From: Trichoderma breve
Taxonomy: Eukaryota; Ascomycota; Sordariomycetes; Hypocreales; Hypocreaceae
Reading direction: 5' to 3'
NCBI RefSeq assembly: GCF_028502605.1
Contig: NC_079232.1
Coordinates: 6,014,001 to 6,078,000, forward strand
Length of the DNA stretch: 64,000 nucleotides
Notes under the pieces: model-generated
Told to the model about the DNA's origin: nothing
Database searches by the model: none
Seen by the model: the letters and a program-made list of their open reading frames with translations, nothing else
Shown here: one piece after another, positions 1 through 11,462 of the stretch
How the letters are laid out: every line of letters begins with the position of its first letter
Numbering within the stretch: the first letter of the stretch is position 1
Translations under genes and position numbers: made by a program

Positions 1-659
1 ATGTCATGTCGGGGCATTGTCCCGTAGAGGGGAAAAGCCAATTGAGAAGAGTAGGACAAGACGTAACAAGCAATTAAGCTTAACAAAAATATATGGAGCC
101 CCGTGGGTTTATCGAAAAATCCGTGAGAGTCAGGGGAACATGGATTGTTGTCTTTCTCCGCATTGATCGGCATCGGCTCCGCTCCTTCCATACCAACGTA
201 CTCTTTCAAGACAGATCCAACGGGCTGGGAAGATGAAAGACACCTATCTAGTAAGCCGACGGTACATATCATGGGATGGATCCATGCTTTCCACCGCTCG
301 TACTGCGTATACTTCTTGAACCTTGTCGTATCTGCATCTCCACATCACCCCTCATTATGAGGTAGGGAAAAAGCATCCATGCGTGGGACAACAGGCCATT
401 GCTCGCATGCAGCGTATCATTGGGTTAGGCAGAGAAGAAGAAAAGAGGGGAAGTGAGTTTGGCGCAAGGGATCATCCTTGAGAATGTATCAGTATTTATA
501 GGTACAATTTCCCTCTGGTTCTGGAGAGAGGTTAGATCTCAGACAAAAAGGGTTGACACCCTCCCTTGAACTGAGCTTCCCCTTTCTGTAAATAAAACAA
601 TTGGACATCCTGCATGCGGTAGGACCATCCAAAGAAGAAGAGCTCTGAATACGCTGAAT
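1..659. other. Upstream flank of the GH2 gene, no gene seen
   Basis: Only short open frames without recognisable protein features occur here. The last part, nearest the ATG at 660, is the expected promoter and leader of the GH2 gene. No convincing TATA box or regulator site was identified. Confidence 0.5.
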
Positions 660-2962
660 ATGTATTCGGCACATCTGTTCGTGCTTGCCTGTTCTCTGGC
701 GGCTGCTGTGGCGCAGAGCGGCAGCCCGGCCCCCTACAAAGTTCAGACACCACCTTTGGACACCGATTGGACGTACAAGGTTGGTACCAATCCATGGCCA
801 GAACATCCCCGGCCACAGCTCCAGCGCGAAGCTTGGCAGAGCCTCAATGGCATTTGGACGTTTCAGCCTGCTGGTCCTGATGATGGCGACTCCGATAGCC
901 CTCCGGATGGCCCACTTCAGAGCGAGGTTCTGGTGCCGTCTTGTATCGAGAGTGGGCTCTCGGGACTTCAGCTTATTAACATCACCGACATGTGGTTTGC
1001 TACCAGCTTCAAGGTTCCGCATAATTGGCATGATCAAAATGTGATCTTGAACTTTGAGGCAGTCGACTACCAGGCAGTGGTGTTTGTGAATGGAGCCAGG
1101 GCCGGGACCCACACCGGAGGATATTTTCGGTTCGGAGTGGATATAACCAAGTTTGTCAAGTTTGGCGGCGACAACAGCGTGTAAGTCATTTTTTCCCCTT
1201 GGTGGCCGCGACAATGTTATCATTCGTGGTGGTCGGAGTGAGGATGTGAATAGTGGTAATGTCGCATACTGATTAGGAAATAGAACTGTATTCGTTCACG
1301 ATCCAACAGACTTGGATGTCATTCCAATTGGAAAGCAGACCCGAAATCCCAGCCACATCTTCTATCGATCGTGCTCCGGAATATGGCAATCTGTGTGGCT
1401 GGAAAGTGTGCCTTCAAACCATATAACCCAGCTTGATGTTGCTGCCGGAATAGACGGCACAGGTATGAAACTCCCAGAACATCCCCTCTGCAGTAACCTG
1501 TGGTCCAGACTCATGACTAACGCGATGGATAGTCTCTGTGACAGTCCACAGCTCGAACAAACAAGGCGCCTCTGCCAAGGTGTCCGTCATCGGACTCGAC
1601 GGCCGCGTCATTGCTTCACAGAGAGGCCCTTCCGATGAGGAGTTCAAGTTCAAGGTCAGGCAGCCAAAACTGTGGTCTCCCAGCTCTCCAACTTTGTACA
1701 ACTTAACGGTGACTCTTGGTGAGGATGAAGTATCCAGCTACACTGGATTTCGCACCATTTCCAGTGGAAAAGTCAGGGGGGTCCAAAGACCACTCCTAAA
1801 CGGAGAATTCACATTCATGTTCGGCACGCTCGACCAGGGATTTTGGCCTGATGGGCTGTATGTGCCGCCAAACAGGGAAGCCATGGTATATGATCTGAAG
1901 ATGCTCAAAGGACTTGGCTTCAACACAGTCAGAAAACACGTAAGTAACCCGTTTATCCATCACCAGCTCCTTGTCGATTGGGTACTAAATCAAATCGTAT
2001 GCCACAGATCAAAGTTGAGCCAGATTTGTTCTACCGAGCTTGCGATGAAATTGGTCTGATGGTCATCCAAGACATGCCTAGTCTGACCAATGACGGGAGT
2101 CGACCGCCGAATCCTGAGCAACAAGCAGAGTTTCAACGTCAGCTCGAGATTTTGGTCAATGAGCATAAGAGTTATCCGTCGATTGTTACTTGGGTTCGTT
2201 CTCTCATTTCTGCCCATAAGTAGTCTCCATGTTAATTCAAACTGACGCCAAACCCGCGATGCAGGTCATTTATAACGAAGGATGGGGGCAGCTCAGGGGT
2301 CCACCATATCCTGAAATACAACTCGTGGATGTTGTTCGTGGCATCGACTCAACAAGGCTAATTGACGCGACGACAGGTTGGAACGATCATGGCGCCGGCG
2401 ACTATTCAGTGAGTTGACTGCCATGTTCCATGTATGAAATGCTCGAGAAGAGAATGCGGACTGATGAATGCGTGATGATTAGGATAACCATCACTACGCC
2501 AATCCGCAATGCGGAACACCGTTTTACTCCACGCCTTCTTCTCCGTATGACCCTAGCCGTATCGGGTTCCAGGGCGAATTTGGCGGCATTGGCCACAATG
2601 TGTCAATCGAGCAGTTGGTCTCCCTTCTCTCCTCTGCATCCGTTAACTTTTGGGAGAGTTCAGTAGCTAACAAGCCAATTAGTCTTTGGAACGTTCAAGA
2701 GGCTATCAACACCATCAACCAAACTTACGAAGTCAATGCTGACCTAGTTTCATACAACTATCGCGCAAGTCTCTTGTTCCGCGAATTTTATGACCAGGTT
2801 GAGCGCTACTCTTGCAGCGGCGGCATCTGGACGCAGACAACAGATGTCGAGGGTGAAGTCAACGGCTTATACACTTATGACCGCCGTCTTTTGAGGCCAG
2901 ATCCGAAGCAGTGGAAGAGCGATATCAACAAGCTATACTCGGCTGCGGCAGGGAGGCGATGA
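660..2962 (+). CDS. Secreted glycoside hydrolase family 2 protein (beta-galactosidase/glucuronidase-like)
   Basis: The protein hydrolyses a beta-glycoside outside the cell; the substrate cannot be told from sequence. I assemble seven exons: 660-1180, 1284-1462, 1533-1939, 2008-2193, 2265-2408, 2483-2613 and 2683-2962, giving 615 residues. The start is followed by a signal peptide (MYSAHLFVLACSLAAAVAQ). The N-terminal sugar-binding jelly roll is at about 40-190, an immunoglobulin-like domain follows, and the TIM barrel covers the C-terminal half. NEGWGQ places the acid/base Glu at about 436, and GEFGG places the likely nucleophile at about 511. The motif WTQTTDVEGEVNG near the end is typical of fungal GH2 proteins. 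The intron at 2614-2682 is 69 bp and stop-free; I splice it because it restores the family-typical SIEHLWNV and has a GCTAAC branch site, although its donor (GTTGGT) is weak. Confidence 0.88.
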
Positions 2963-3114
2963 TTGAGTAGGCCATATATGCGAACCAGTATAGTGCAGGG
3001 TAGTGGTAGATGGCAGCAGCTGCTCAATGATATCTGAAGTCTGGTCGAAGTTTGATGTATGTGATGAAGTTGCTTCTTTGGTTTTGCCTCGGAAGTGTTA
3101 TCTTGTCCAGACAA

Positions 3115-3612
3115 TTAATCGACTCCATTGAAATCGCCGTTGTGCTGTTGTTGTTGGCGAAATAGTAAAAGATTTCCACCCTTGAGGTGCTCTCTCAAAA
3201 CGGCCACAGGGAGAATCCATTGCATCGTGAATCCCTGGGGGTTAGGCTGATGTCTTGGTATCAAGAATTGGAAGAATGTTTGCTGAAAAGCGTTGAATTC
3301 TCCAAAGGCAGGTACTCCAATGCTTTGGTGATCTTGGAATGCTGCCTCAGACATCAACTCTCGTCGATGCTTTCCGCAACTGCAACTGCAACTGCAACTG
3401 CTTCTTCGCAAAACCTCACCCCCACCTGCCACATGCAAACCGCCATCAAAAAAAGCTACATTGAGCAGGTACCGCCCTTTACCGAAAGAGGCTAGATCAG
3501 GTCCAGAACCATCTCCCTCGTTTCCCCACCATCCCGCAATCGTATTCGGACCTTTGACCGCTAGGCAGTTTCTGCGAAAGTTTGCAGCCAAAAGATTCAA
3601 AAGCCAGTTCAT
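3115..3612 (-). CDS. Possible orphan ORF of 165 codons, unverified
   Basis: An uninterrupted ATG-to-stop frame lies antisense in the GH2-erg1 gap. It encodes a mixed, not low-complexity, sequence containing GWWGNEGDGSGPDL and a short Ser-Cys run, where it crosses the GCAACT repeat. I recognise no domain. A shorter open frame on the plus strand (3187-3495) overlaps it, so at most one is real and both may be chance. It would share its upstream side with the erg1 leader. Confidence 0.2.
   Translation of the reverse strand: MNWLLNLLAANFRRNCLAVKGPNTIAGWWGNEGDGSGPDLASFGKGRYLLNVAFFDGGLHVAGGGEVLRRSSCSCSCSCGKHRRELMSEAAFQDHQSIGVPAFGEFNAFQQTFFQFLIPRHQPNPQGFTMQWILPVAVLREHLKGGNLLLFRQQQQHNGDFNGVD
3376..3400. 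repeat. GCAACT hexamer microsatellite, four copies
   Basis: Four uninterrupted copies of GCAACT lie in the GH2-erg1 gap, a likely slippage-prone microsatellite. Confidence 0.9.
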
Positions 3613-3961
3613 CGTCCCACAATCATGTGATAGAGCTCCTTTTCAGCATATTCGTCATGTCATGAACAGGGGCCCAATGCGATTATCAGTTTGATTTCGA
3701 CTCTTTCAGATTGGTCAATTGCACAGCGGTTTTGTTTGGCTTGTGACAATCTGTTCGACCACTCAAGAACGACAATAAATACCTAGACGACGATACCCGT
3801 TTCCCGGTCGCCCTCACTACAAGTTGCAACATTGGCTCTATCGGAGGGCCTTGCTATCCCTTCAATTGCATCGATAGATTTGATTCTCGACTCGACCATC
3901 CCGAACGAGCATTTCCAAAATCCTTTTTCTCTTCCAACGGTCCATCTATAATTGTATTTCA

Positions 3962-5458
3962 ATGTCGGAAACGTTGATTTCAGAAACCCACACGCGCGAG
4001 CGGCGTGACCTCTACCATGAGGCCGATGTCGTCGTCGTCGGGGCCGGTGTCTTTGGCTGCGCTGCTGCTTTCGCTCTGGCAAACCAGGGACGCTCCGTGC
4101 TTCTTCTCGAGAGGTGGATGCATGAGCCTGACCGGATTGTGGGCGAGCTGCTGCAGCCAGGCGGTTTGACGGCCCTGAGAAAGCTGGGCTTGGGCCACTG
4201 CGTTGAGGACATCGACGCAATCCCTTGCTACGGCTACAACGTCATCTACCACGGAGAACCATGCGCCATTCCCTACCCCGGGCTCAACGAAAAGGGCGAA
4301 GTGACACATGCGTGGGGAGGAAGAGGGACGGGCGGAACGAAGCAAGAAGGATGCGGCTTTCACCATGGCAAATTCATCTCGCAGCTCCGCAAGGCGTGTC
4401 TGGGCCACAAGAACATAACAGTCGTCGAGACAGAGGTTGTCAAGACCATTCGAGGAGAGCACACAGACCAGGTCCTTGGCGTGGAGTCACGGACTACAGT
4501 CAACAAGGAGACGGGAGAGAAGAAGAGCGACTACTTCTTTGGCCAGCTCACCATTGTTGCCGACGGATACGACTCCAAGTTCCGAAAGCAAGTTCTAGAG
4601 ACCAAGCCCGTCGTCAAAAGCAAGTTTTACGCCCTGGAGCTGGTCGACACGAAGCTACCGCTGCCCTTCCACGGCCATGTCATCATCGGCAACGCCTTTC
4701 CTATTCTCCTCTATCAGATCGGCACTCACGAGACAAGAGCGCTCTTCGATGTGCCCGCAAACATCCCCCAGGCTTCTCCCGAAGCCGGCGGCGTCCGCGG
4801 TTACATCAAGAACTGCGCCATCCCCGTGCTCCCCGAGGCCATCCGCCCGGCTGCCGAAAAGGCCCTTGCCGACGGCAAGATCCCCCGCAGCATGCCCAAC
4901 AGCTGGCTCCCCGCCGTTCCCCAGACCCCGAGCGGCCTCGTCGTCCTCGGCGACGCCCTGAACATGCGTCACCCCCTTACCGGCGGCGGCATGACCGTCG
5001 CCTTCAACGACGCCCTGCTGCTCTCTGAGCTGCTGCATCCCGACGTCGTCCCGAACCTCGAGGACAAGGCGGCCATTCGCGATGCCATGAACAAGCTCTA
5101 CTGGCGCCGCAAGAACTTCACTAGCATTATCAACACCCTCGCCCAGGCCCTCTACTCTCTATTCGCCGCCAACGACCGCCAGCTGCGCGCCCTCCAGTTG
5201 GGCTGCTTCGAGTACTTCCGCCGCGGCTGGACAGATGGACCGGCCGGCCTGCTCGGCGGCATCATCCAGCGACCTCTTGTCCTTGCGTACCATTTCTTCT
5301 ATGTCGCCTTTGTGGCCATCTGGATGAACGGGTGCAACGTCATTGGCGGGCCGCTCGGCTTCTGGAAACTGCCCCTCGCGCTGCTCGATGCCGTTCTCAT
5401 CCTGTGGAAGGCTTGCATCGTCTTTTTGCCAGTCATCTGGAGAGAAGGCTTCCAGTAA
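3962..5458 (+). CDS. erg1: Squalene epoxidase (squalene monooxygenase)
   Basis: This ER enzyme converts squalene to 2,3-oxidosqualene with FAD, NADPH-P450 reductase and O2, the committed oxygen-requiring step of ergosterol synthesis and the target of allylamines such as terbinafine. It is an intronless frame of 498 residues, normal for the family. The FAD Rossmann motif VVVVGAGVFGCAAAFAL is at about 23-39, the ERWMHEPDRIVGELLQPGG block at about 50-68, and the second FAD motif GDALNMRHPLTGGG at 330-343. Hydrophobic segments near the C-terminus (about 430-490) fit the usual membrane anchor. The first ATG follows a CT-rich leader and yields a family-typical N-terminus, so I chose it. It converges with alg5. 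Confidence 0.97.
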   Translation: MSETLISETHTRERRDLYHEADVVVVGAGVFGCAAAFALANQGRSVLLLERWMHEPDRIVGELLQPGGLTALRKLGLGHCVEDIDAIPCYGYNVIYHGEPCAIPYPGLNEKGEVTHAWGGRGTGGTKQEGCGFHHGKFISQLRKACLGHKNITVVETEVVKTIRGEHTDQVLGVESRTTVNKETGEKKSDYFFGQLTIVADGYDSKFRKQVLETKPVVKSKFYALELVDTKLPLPFHGHVIIGNAFPILLYQIGTHETRALFDVPANIPQASPEAGGVRGYIKNCAIPVLPEAIRPAAEKALADGKIPRSMPNSWLPAVPQTPSGLVVLGDALNMRHPLTGGGMTVAFNDALLLSELLHPDVVPNLEDKAAIRDAMNKLYWRRKNFTSIINTLAQALYSLFAANDRQLRALQLGCFEYFRRGWTDGPAGLLGGIIQRPLVLAYHFFYVAFVAIWMNGCNVIGGPLGFWKLPLALLDAVLILWKACIVFLPVIWREGFQ

Positions 5459-6016
5459 AGGAAAAAAAAAAAGAATAAAACATATCCAACAACCCTTTTT
5501 TTAATACCTTGTTTCTTATATATATATATATATGTTTCTACTCTTGTATGAAAATATCAACGTTGGATTTTCTTTCGACATTTACCACAGGCGAGGCGCG
5601 GAGTTATACGAGGCTAGGTAGCATCCCTTGGAGAGAAAAGAAGAAGAAAGAAGGAAAATGGCACGGCTAGGCTCTGGATGAGAAAAATGTAGTTATGCAG
5701 TTATGGCTAGAAAAGATGCTAGAGACGTTAAATAATCGTAATACTTACCTCATTTTATATGACTTTCTTTTATTTTCCATGCTATAATAGTTATCTAGCC
5801 ATTCTATGCTAGAGATGAGTGCGGATTCTATGCCGCATGCCTGCTAGATGTGATAAACAAGTACAAATCGCTGGCCAATACTTAAATTAAGGCCCGGCGG
5901 CGCCGACTAGATTAGTCTTGTTCTGCTTGATACCATCCATGACAAAGATGTGCCAGTTTCCCTTGGTTTCCTTCTTCCCTCTATGCCTTTTCATCTGCCA
6001 CTCTGGGCTCCAAGTC
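5459..6016. other. erg1-alg5 convergent 3' flanks
   Basis: AT-rich DNA between two stop codons. It contains an AATAAA at 5474-5479, soon after the erg1 stop, and a TA microsatellite. No gene was seen. Confidence 0.6.
5517..5533. repeat. TA dinucleotide repeat
   Basis: About eight TA units in the erg1 3' flank, probably in its 3' UTR or just past it. Confidence 0.9.
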
Positions 6017-7437
6017 TCAGGTGAGGCGTCTCCTATACACGCCCATCATCCAACTCGCCCTCAAGACGGCCAGTCCAATGGCCATTTTGATGCTATCCTG
6101 AATAACATTCAGCTTACTTCCACCGACCTCGTGCCACTCAATCGGCACCTCGGCGACCTTGATGCCAGGACTAGTGCCAATAACACTGCCATCGCTGCCC
6201 AAGACGGGAGTGGCCGGGGCAGATTCGGCAAGCATCAGCATCTCAATGTCGAAGATCCAGCCTTCGGCATGCATGTAGGGGACGATGTGTGGCAGAGAGG
6301 CGCGGGTGAAGAGCTTGAAGCCGCATTGGGTGTCGCGGATGCGAGATGTGGCAGGAGGCGTGAGGATGGTGAGAACCAGGTGGAATGACCGCATGAGAAA
6401 GTTTCGAAGGGCAGAGCGCTAAGAGAGAGGTTAGTATAAATACAATGATGTGCATCTTTATAAGGATTTGTGATGTCGTTGCCATGAGATGAGTTTGGCA
6501 TACCTTGACGACGGCCTCACTGCCAACGAGATGGGCACGACTGCCAATGGCAACACCACGGCGAGAGCCATCCACAACATCTTCAACGCCTTCAATCAAT
6601 CTAGCCACGTCGCTAAATCGCGATGCGCCATCCGCATCAGCAAACAAGGCATACTCGCCGCGCACATGACGAAGGCCATGAGTGACACCGCCGCCCTTGC
6701 CCCGGTTCTTAGCCAGAGACACAACCCTCAGGACGTCATGCAGGCCATTCTTTTGCGCAAAATCCAGAACCACATCGACCGTCTTGTCGCGGCTCCCGTC
6801 ATTGACAATGATAATCTCATAGCCGCTGAGACCTAGCTCTTTTGGATCGGCAGCTCCAGGCGCATGCCGCTTCTTGGCCGGCACAGCAGGGTTCTTGGCG
6901 CCGGCGCTGCGTCCAAAGTGCTTGTCCAGATACTCCACGGCCTCTTCGAGCGTGGGGATGACACGGTCCTGTTCGTTGTACGCGGGGAAGACGACGCTGA
7001 GGAGAAGCTCGGCGGGCTCGATGGAGCCGACGTCGGGAGTTGGGTATGCCTCGTCTGGGCGAACTCGCTGCTCGTTGAGGCGGCGTTCTGCGAGCCATCG
7101 ATCGTACCAGCAGGGAAGAGGGCGCGGTGTCGTCTTGCCAGAGGGACTGCTAGTGATGTATGTCTTTTCAGAGGAAAGGACGGCGCGAGGCTTCGGGGCG
7201 ACGAGGTGGAGGAGAAAGAAGAGCTGCGCATCATCGGTTAGCTTGTTTGTGGGCTTTGGCAAGCTTGAAAGGGGGGACCCATTGAAAGGAATTGGGAGGC
7301 AGGAGATGGTCGCATACGCTGACAAGTCCAAGCAGAACCAGCACCAAGAAGAGAGCGAGGAGAATATAGACTGGAGTCGCTTTGACCCAGGCCCAGAGCG
7401 GCGCAGGAAGCTCCAACAATGATGTCGCAAAGTCCAT
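6017..7437 (-). CDS. alg5: Dolichyl-phosphate beta-glucosyltransferase
   Basis: Transfers glucose from UDP-glucose to dolichyl phosphate at the ER membrane; the product is the glucose donor for the last steps of N-glycan precursor assembly. Three exons (7437-7318, 7223-6504, 6418-6017) give 413 residues. The N-terminal hydrophobic stretch VYILLALFLVLVLLGLVS is a membrane anchor. The GT2 fold follows: SVVFPAYNEQDRVIPTLEEA, then IIIVNDGSRDKT, FADADGASRF (the metal/nucleotide DxD region) and DTQCGFKLFTR, all characteristic of Alg5/DPM1-type enzymes. Both introns have GTATGC donors, and the first has a GCTAAC branch site. The second splice joins VGSEAVVK to RSALRNFLMRSFH, as in homologues. It is transcribed toward erg1. 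Confidence 0.94.
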
Positions 7438-8562
7438 TTTTGGTGTTGGCGCTGGCCTGAAGCCAAAAGATGGGAGAAAGAATGGATCTGTCAGATGCCG
7501 TGCATGTGTGGGAATGGAGAGATGAAAAGAGGAGGAGAAAAAAAAGAAAAAAAGGAAAAGTGAAAGATGATGAACAAGTATACAGGGAAACCAAATAATT
7601 GAGAAGAAAAAGGACAAATGAAAGGAATGTAAGATGTCGAATGCCAGATGCCGCCAGTTTCACTGACACCTGGCGAATTAAGCTGTACGGCATGACGCGC
7701 GCTGCCGAATCTGCGGCTGCCAGCAGTGAGGCCACAGTTTCGGGCTGCAGGGGTCTGGTACTTCGTTCTCCATAGAGCAAGGCTGGCCAATCATGGGCTG
7801 CGGGTTTCGACCCATAGCGGTGCCGTTGAGTGCTTGAAGTGGGCGGTGGAGAGCGCTGTGGCTTCCAGGTTGTTATCTCGTAATATCACCTCCAGTGCTG
7901 CGCATCTGCCATCTCAATTTCACAACGAGCAGAGAGAATTATTAGATTAACTCCGAAACACCAATGGTAAGGACACGGATAAGTGCACTCAAGTAATATC
8001 ATTTCTAATTGAAGTTGAAAAAAGGAAAAGATAGAAATAAATAGGAAAAATAAGGGCAGAGACAAAGATGGAAACAATACAAAACTCGCCCGTATAATCC
8101 CAGTGTATCAATCAAAGCGCCCAATTAATAAATCAATATCCAAAAAAAAGTTGAAAAAGATGCCCCCTGTTTATATGAGAGCGCGCATGTGTGCGTGTGT
8201 GTGCCAACTCTTTCTATTCCATCAAACAAATTTTCGTTCCGTCATAAATGAATGGCTTGCTCTCTTTATGCCGCCAAAAGTTCTCATCGGTGCTGGTAAG
8301 CTTGCAAAGCATGCTCCACGCCCAGAGTATGCCATATTCGCTGTGCGCAGAACATATGAAAGTATTACAACAAAGGAAGAAGGAAAAAAAGTAAACGCCA
8401 GATTCCTCATGTTCTTTCCTTTTTACCCATAGTAAATGGCCCACGAGTGGGCAAGAATAGCAGTATTGGTAACTGCCATATCCAAAATGCAAGTAATGCA
8501 ATAGGCCGGAATAATAACAAAAACAAAGAAAATACAAGGGTTGACATCAATACATTGCCAGG
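7438..8562. other. Leader of alg5 and 3' flank of the upstream unknown gene
   Basis: A purine-rich tract on the plus strand at about 7510-7570 is a CT-rich leader for alg5. The part near 7960-8560 is AT-rich and matches a 3' flank. Short frames here carry no recognisable domain. Confidence 0.5.
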
Positions 8563-10048
8563 CTAAACAGTGACAGCAGGTGCTTTTGAGCTAGCCCAAC
8601 GGGATTTCTTGGAAAGCTTGCCACTGCTCTTGGAAAACCTCTTTGACTTTTTTGTAGTTTCAGGCTCTGGCACCGAATCTTCTTCTGGGAAGACGTTGAT
8701 GATGATGGACTGCTTGACAGCAGCAGCAGCAGCAGGGACTGGGTCGGGGGTTGGGGCAGCGACAGGAGTAGGAGTAGCAGCAGCAGGAGCAGGAGTGGTG
8801 ATAGCTTGGGGCTCACTCTTGGGCTTTGCAGCCGCCAACGCTTCCGCACCAGACTCGATTCGTTCCAGCTCTGTGAATCGAGTTACCTTTGCAGCTTTGC
8901 GCTCCTTGGAAGCCCTGCTGTTGTGTTCCGGAGAGGGGTTGCGGTCCGTCGATGCAAGAGCGGAAGTAGATACAAGAGTGGTAGCTGACGTGTTGAGGCT
9001 GGCATTGAGGGAGTTGGGAAGAGACAATTCGGACTTTTGTTGTGAGCTCGGCAAGTCAAGCGGCGGAAGGGTGTAATTGCGCAGGATTGGGGTGGGTGCA
9101 TTGACAATGGGCGCAATGGATGCAATAGAACCGAAGCCTCTCATGGACGTAGGAGGGCGGGAATCTCGGGCAGCTCCCTTTGCTGAGTTTGCCATGGCAA
9201 TTCGCTCAATGGATGAGTCGGATGTGCGGCGATGGCCCGCACGCGGTCGACGACTGGCCCTCTCGGCCGCAGTGGGAGGCGGGGGAGACCGCACCACGGG
9301 AGGGCGAGCAAGTCTCATCTCGAGGTCATCTTGAGAACTCGTAGAGCCGCTGGAGCTCTCTGATTCTTCTAGGTGTCGGAAGTGTCTGGTTAGCATCTTG
9401 CGGGTCAAGGTGGCGCACAGAAGCAGCAGCAGACGACAGCGACGACGAACCTTGTGAGGAAGTTGGGCTGGTCCTCGATGTGTTGTAGCCAGACACGGAC
9501 ACTCGGACGACCTCCTTGCCCTTGGCCGAGGCGGCGTAGGCCGTAAACTGCGAACCAACATCAGGCATCGAGTGGGCAATGTCCCGGCTGTAGCTTGCCG
9601 AGTAGGGTGAGACACCCGTGTAGCTGTACGCTCGGGGCAGGCGGACCATGGGGGTGACACTCTTGTCCGTGGGGTACGAGACATGGGACAGGCTGCTGCC
9701 AACGCGAGGGGCGCCGGGCATGTTCATGTGGTGGCCGGACGCAGCCATGGCACTCCTCCGACGGTTCTGCTCCTGTATCTTCTGTCGATCGTCCTCTCGC
9801 CAGCTGGGCGGTGCGCTGGCGATGGCATCTGTGGCGGCGTGTGTGGGGATGTGCTTGTAGGGAGTCTTTTCTACCTCCTTCTTCTCTTGCTCAGCGAGCT
9901 TCGCATTGTGCTCTTTAGCCTGCTGGCGGCTCTTTCTCATGCGCGAGAAGATGGACATTTTGGCTCTTTGTTTCCTGCGCGGCGCTTCCTTGTCTGTCAC
10001 TGGCCGTGGTGTTGCAGTTGAGGCGAAGCCAGGTCCGGCTTCACTCAA
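8563..10048 (-). CDS. Conserved-looking disordered protein of unknown function
   Basis: I do not recognise a family. Two exons (10048-9451 and 9368-8563) give 467 residues. The 82-bp intron (GTTCGT donor, GCTAAC branch, CACCTAG acceptor) explains a frame change that would otherwise look like a frameshift. The N-terminus has a basic, helical segment (MSIFSRMRKSRQQAKEHNAK, an alternative start 30 residues in) and a KKEVEKTPYKHIPTHAATDA block. The rest is rich in Ser, Pro and Ala, with a poly-Ala/Pro tract near the C-terminus and a highly basic tail (KKSKRFSKSSGKLSKKSRW). It looks intrinsically disordered and phosphorylatable. The basic tail could bind membrane or nucleic acid; that is inference only. 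Confidence 0.75.
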
Positions 10049-10493
10049 GGTTCAGAAGCCCCAGATATATATATGCGTGCCAAGCAGACGGACGGGTGGT
10101 GTAATAGGAACCGGGGTGTAGTAGAATAAGCTAACGGGGTAATGCAAGCACAGAGTGGCTCCGCTCCGTCAGCTTCGGAGGGCAAAGAGGAACGATGCGG
10201 CAGCGATATGCCGAAGATTGTAGCAGATCTGATGGATTGGCGTTTCAGGGGAGCGATGCCGGGGATGTTGTTGATGCTGTTGTTACGCCGTCAACAGTGA
10301 GCAAGAGAAAGTGTGAAGAGCGGGACTTCAACTCGGCGTGACGACGAAAGTATAAGCAGTAGTATTTGTACTCGGGCCGAGTTAGTAGTTTAGCAAGTTG
10401 AGGTGTACTCGTAGCTTGCTCTTGGCAAAGGACCACTCTCTGATATCTAGAAAGTTTGTTGTGTTTGATATGGATGGAGAGGTGGATGGGCCG

Positions 10494-10499
10494 CTTATA
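10494..10499 (-). promoter_or_regulatory. Candidate TATA element for the 8563-10048 gene
   Basis: CTTATAAG lies about 450 bp upstream of the minus-strand ATG at 10048. It is a symmetric TATA-like site with no further support. Confidence 0.2.
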
Positions 10500-11106
10500 A
10501 GTGAGTGGGTGGATCGGATCAGATGCGAGGGATGAGATGGACTGGGTCTCTGCTGCTGGGCGGGTTCCAAGGCAAGACAGGCCTTGCTCACCTTGGAGCA
10601 AGCGTCGGAGCCGGGTTTAGATGACGATCTAGCCCGTGGTGGTTGGTTGGTTCAGCCTTCACTAAGCCCTGGTCATAAGAGTTGGAACCAGAGGTGATAG
10701 CTAGCAATAATAGGGGGCGATGAAGAAGAAGAGGAAGAGGTGGTATTCCAGTGAGGGAAGAGAGAAGAGACGAGCAAAAAGTTGGGCTCCAGCCCTATGT
10801 CGAGAAAGCCTGGAGAGCTGAATAATGGCTATACGCAGAGGGGGGGTTGTGCTGCGGATCACCGGGAATGGCGGACCAAGAAAACGAGCGAGGAGAAAAT
10901 AGAAGGCGAGAGGGAGCGAGAGATAGAGACGGAGAAGAAGAGGGGGGTAGACTAATTGCGGTTAAGGCACGCAAAGGTAAGGAACAGAAGAGCAATGGAG
11001 ATTTTGGAGAATCGGGGGGTTGCTGATGCAGATGCAGCGCCGATGCAGATGGGAGAATAGTGTGCTTTTTTGCGCCTAGGCGTCGAGGGCTGGGCACAGC
11101 TGAAGG

Positions 11107-11462
11107 AGGTACTCGTACTTGTACATTCACCTGTGCTGGCAGGGCACCTTGTCGGCTAGAACGAGAGGCAGATGAGATGGCTTGCAACGGGGGCGCAAAT
11201 GGTTGGCTCGGGACATGGAGGTTTTGCAGAGCGACGATGCAAATGCGGCTGACTCGAGGGATTGCAGTCGTAAGACGTGTGCAGGTCGGTGGCACACGTG
11301 GTTGCAGGAGGCTGTACGAAGTACTTGGGCCGAGTACCGGTACATGCAGCGTATCGGACTTGGGAATCGTTGAAGTGGGCTTATCAGGGATGCTCATGCT
11401 CCTTGTTCCATAGATGCTGTTTGTACTCGTATTGTACTGTACTTTACTCGTACTGTACTTGG
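11107..11462. repeat. GTAC-rich island A
   Basis: About a dozen GTAC tetramers fall in roughly 350 bp, many as ACTCGTAC or TTGTACTG. Chance would give one or two. Function unknown. Confidence 0.6.

Larger units (their letters stand above)
2963..3961. other. GH2-erg1 intergenic region
   Basis: This holds the GH2 3' flank and the pyrimidine-rich leader of erg1. It also has a hexamer repeat at 3376-3400 and overlapping antisense open frames, listed separately at low confidence. No known gene was recognised. Confidence 0.5.

Noticed and set aside
489..1223. 244-codon minus-strand open frame over the GH2 start
   Set aside because: Antisense to a clear signal-peptide/GH2 exon, and without domain features.
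4225..5028. 267-codon plus-strand frame inside erg1
   Set aside because: Arg/Pro-biased shadow frame of the squalene epoxidase coding sequence.
9369..9450. Apparent frameshift in the unknown protein gene
   Set aside because: Explained by an 82-bp intron with canonical sites.
10795..11397. 200-codon minus-strand frame upstream of the 8563-10048 gene
   Set aside because: Ser/Pro-rich low-complexity translation of a leader and GTAC island; no conserved features.
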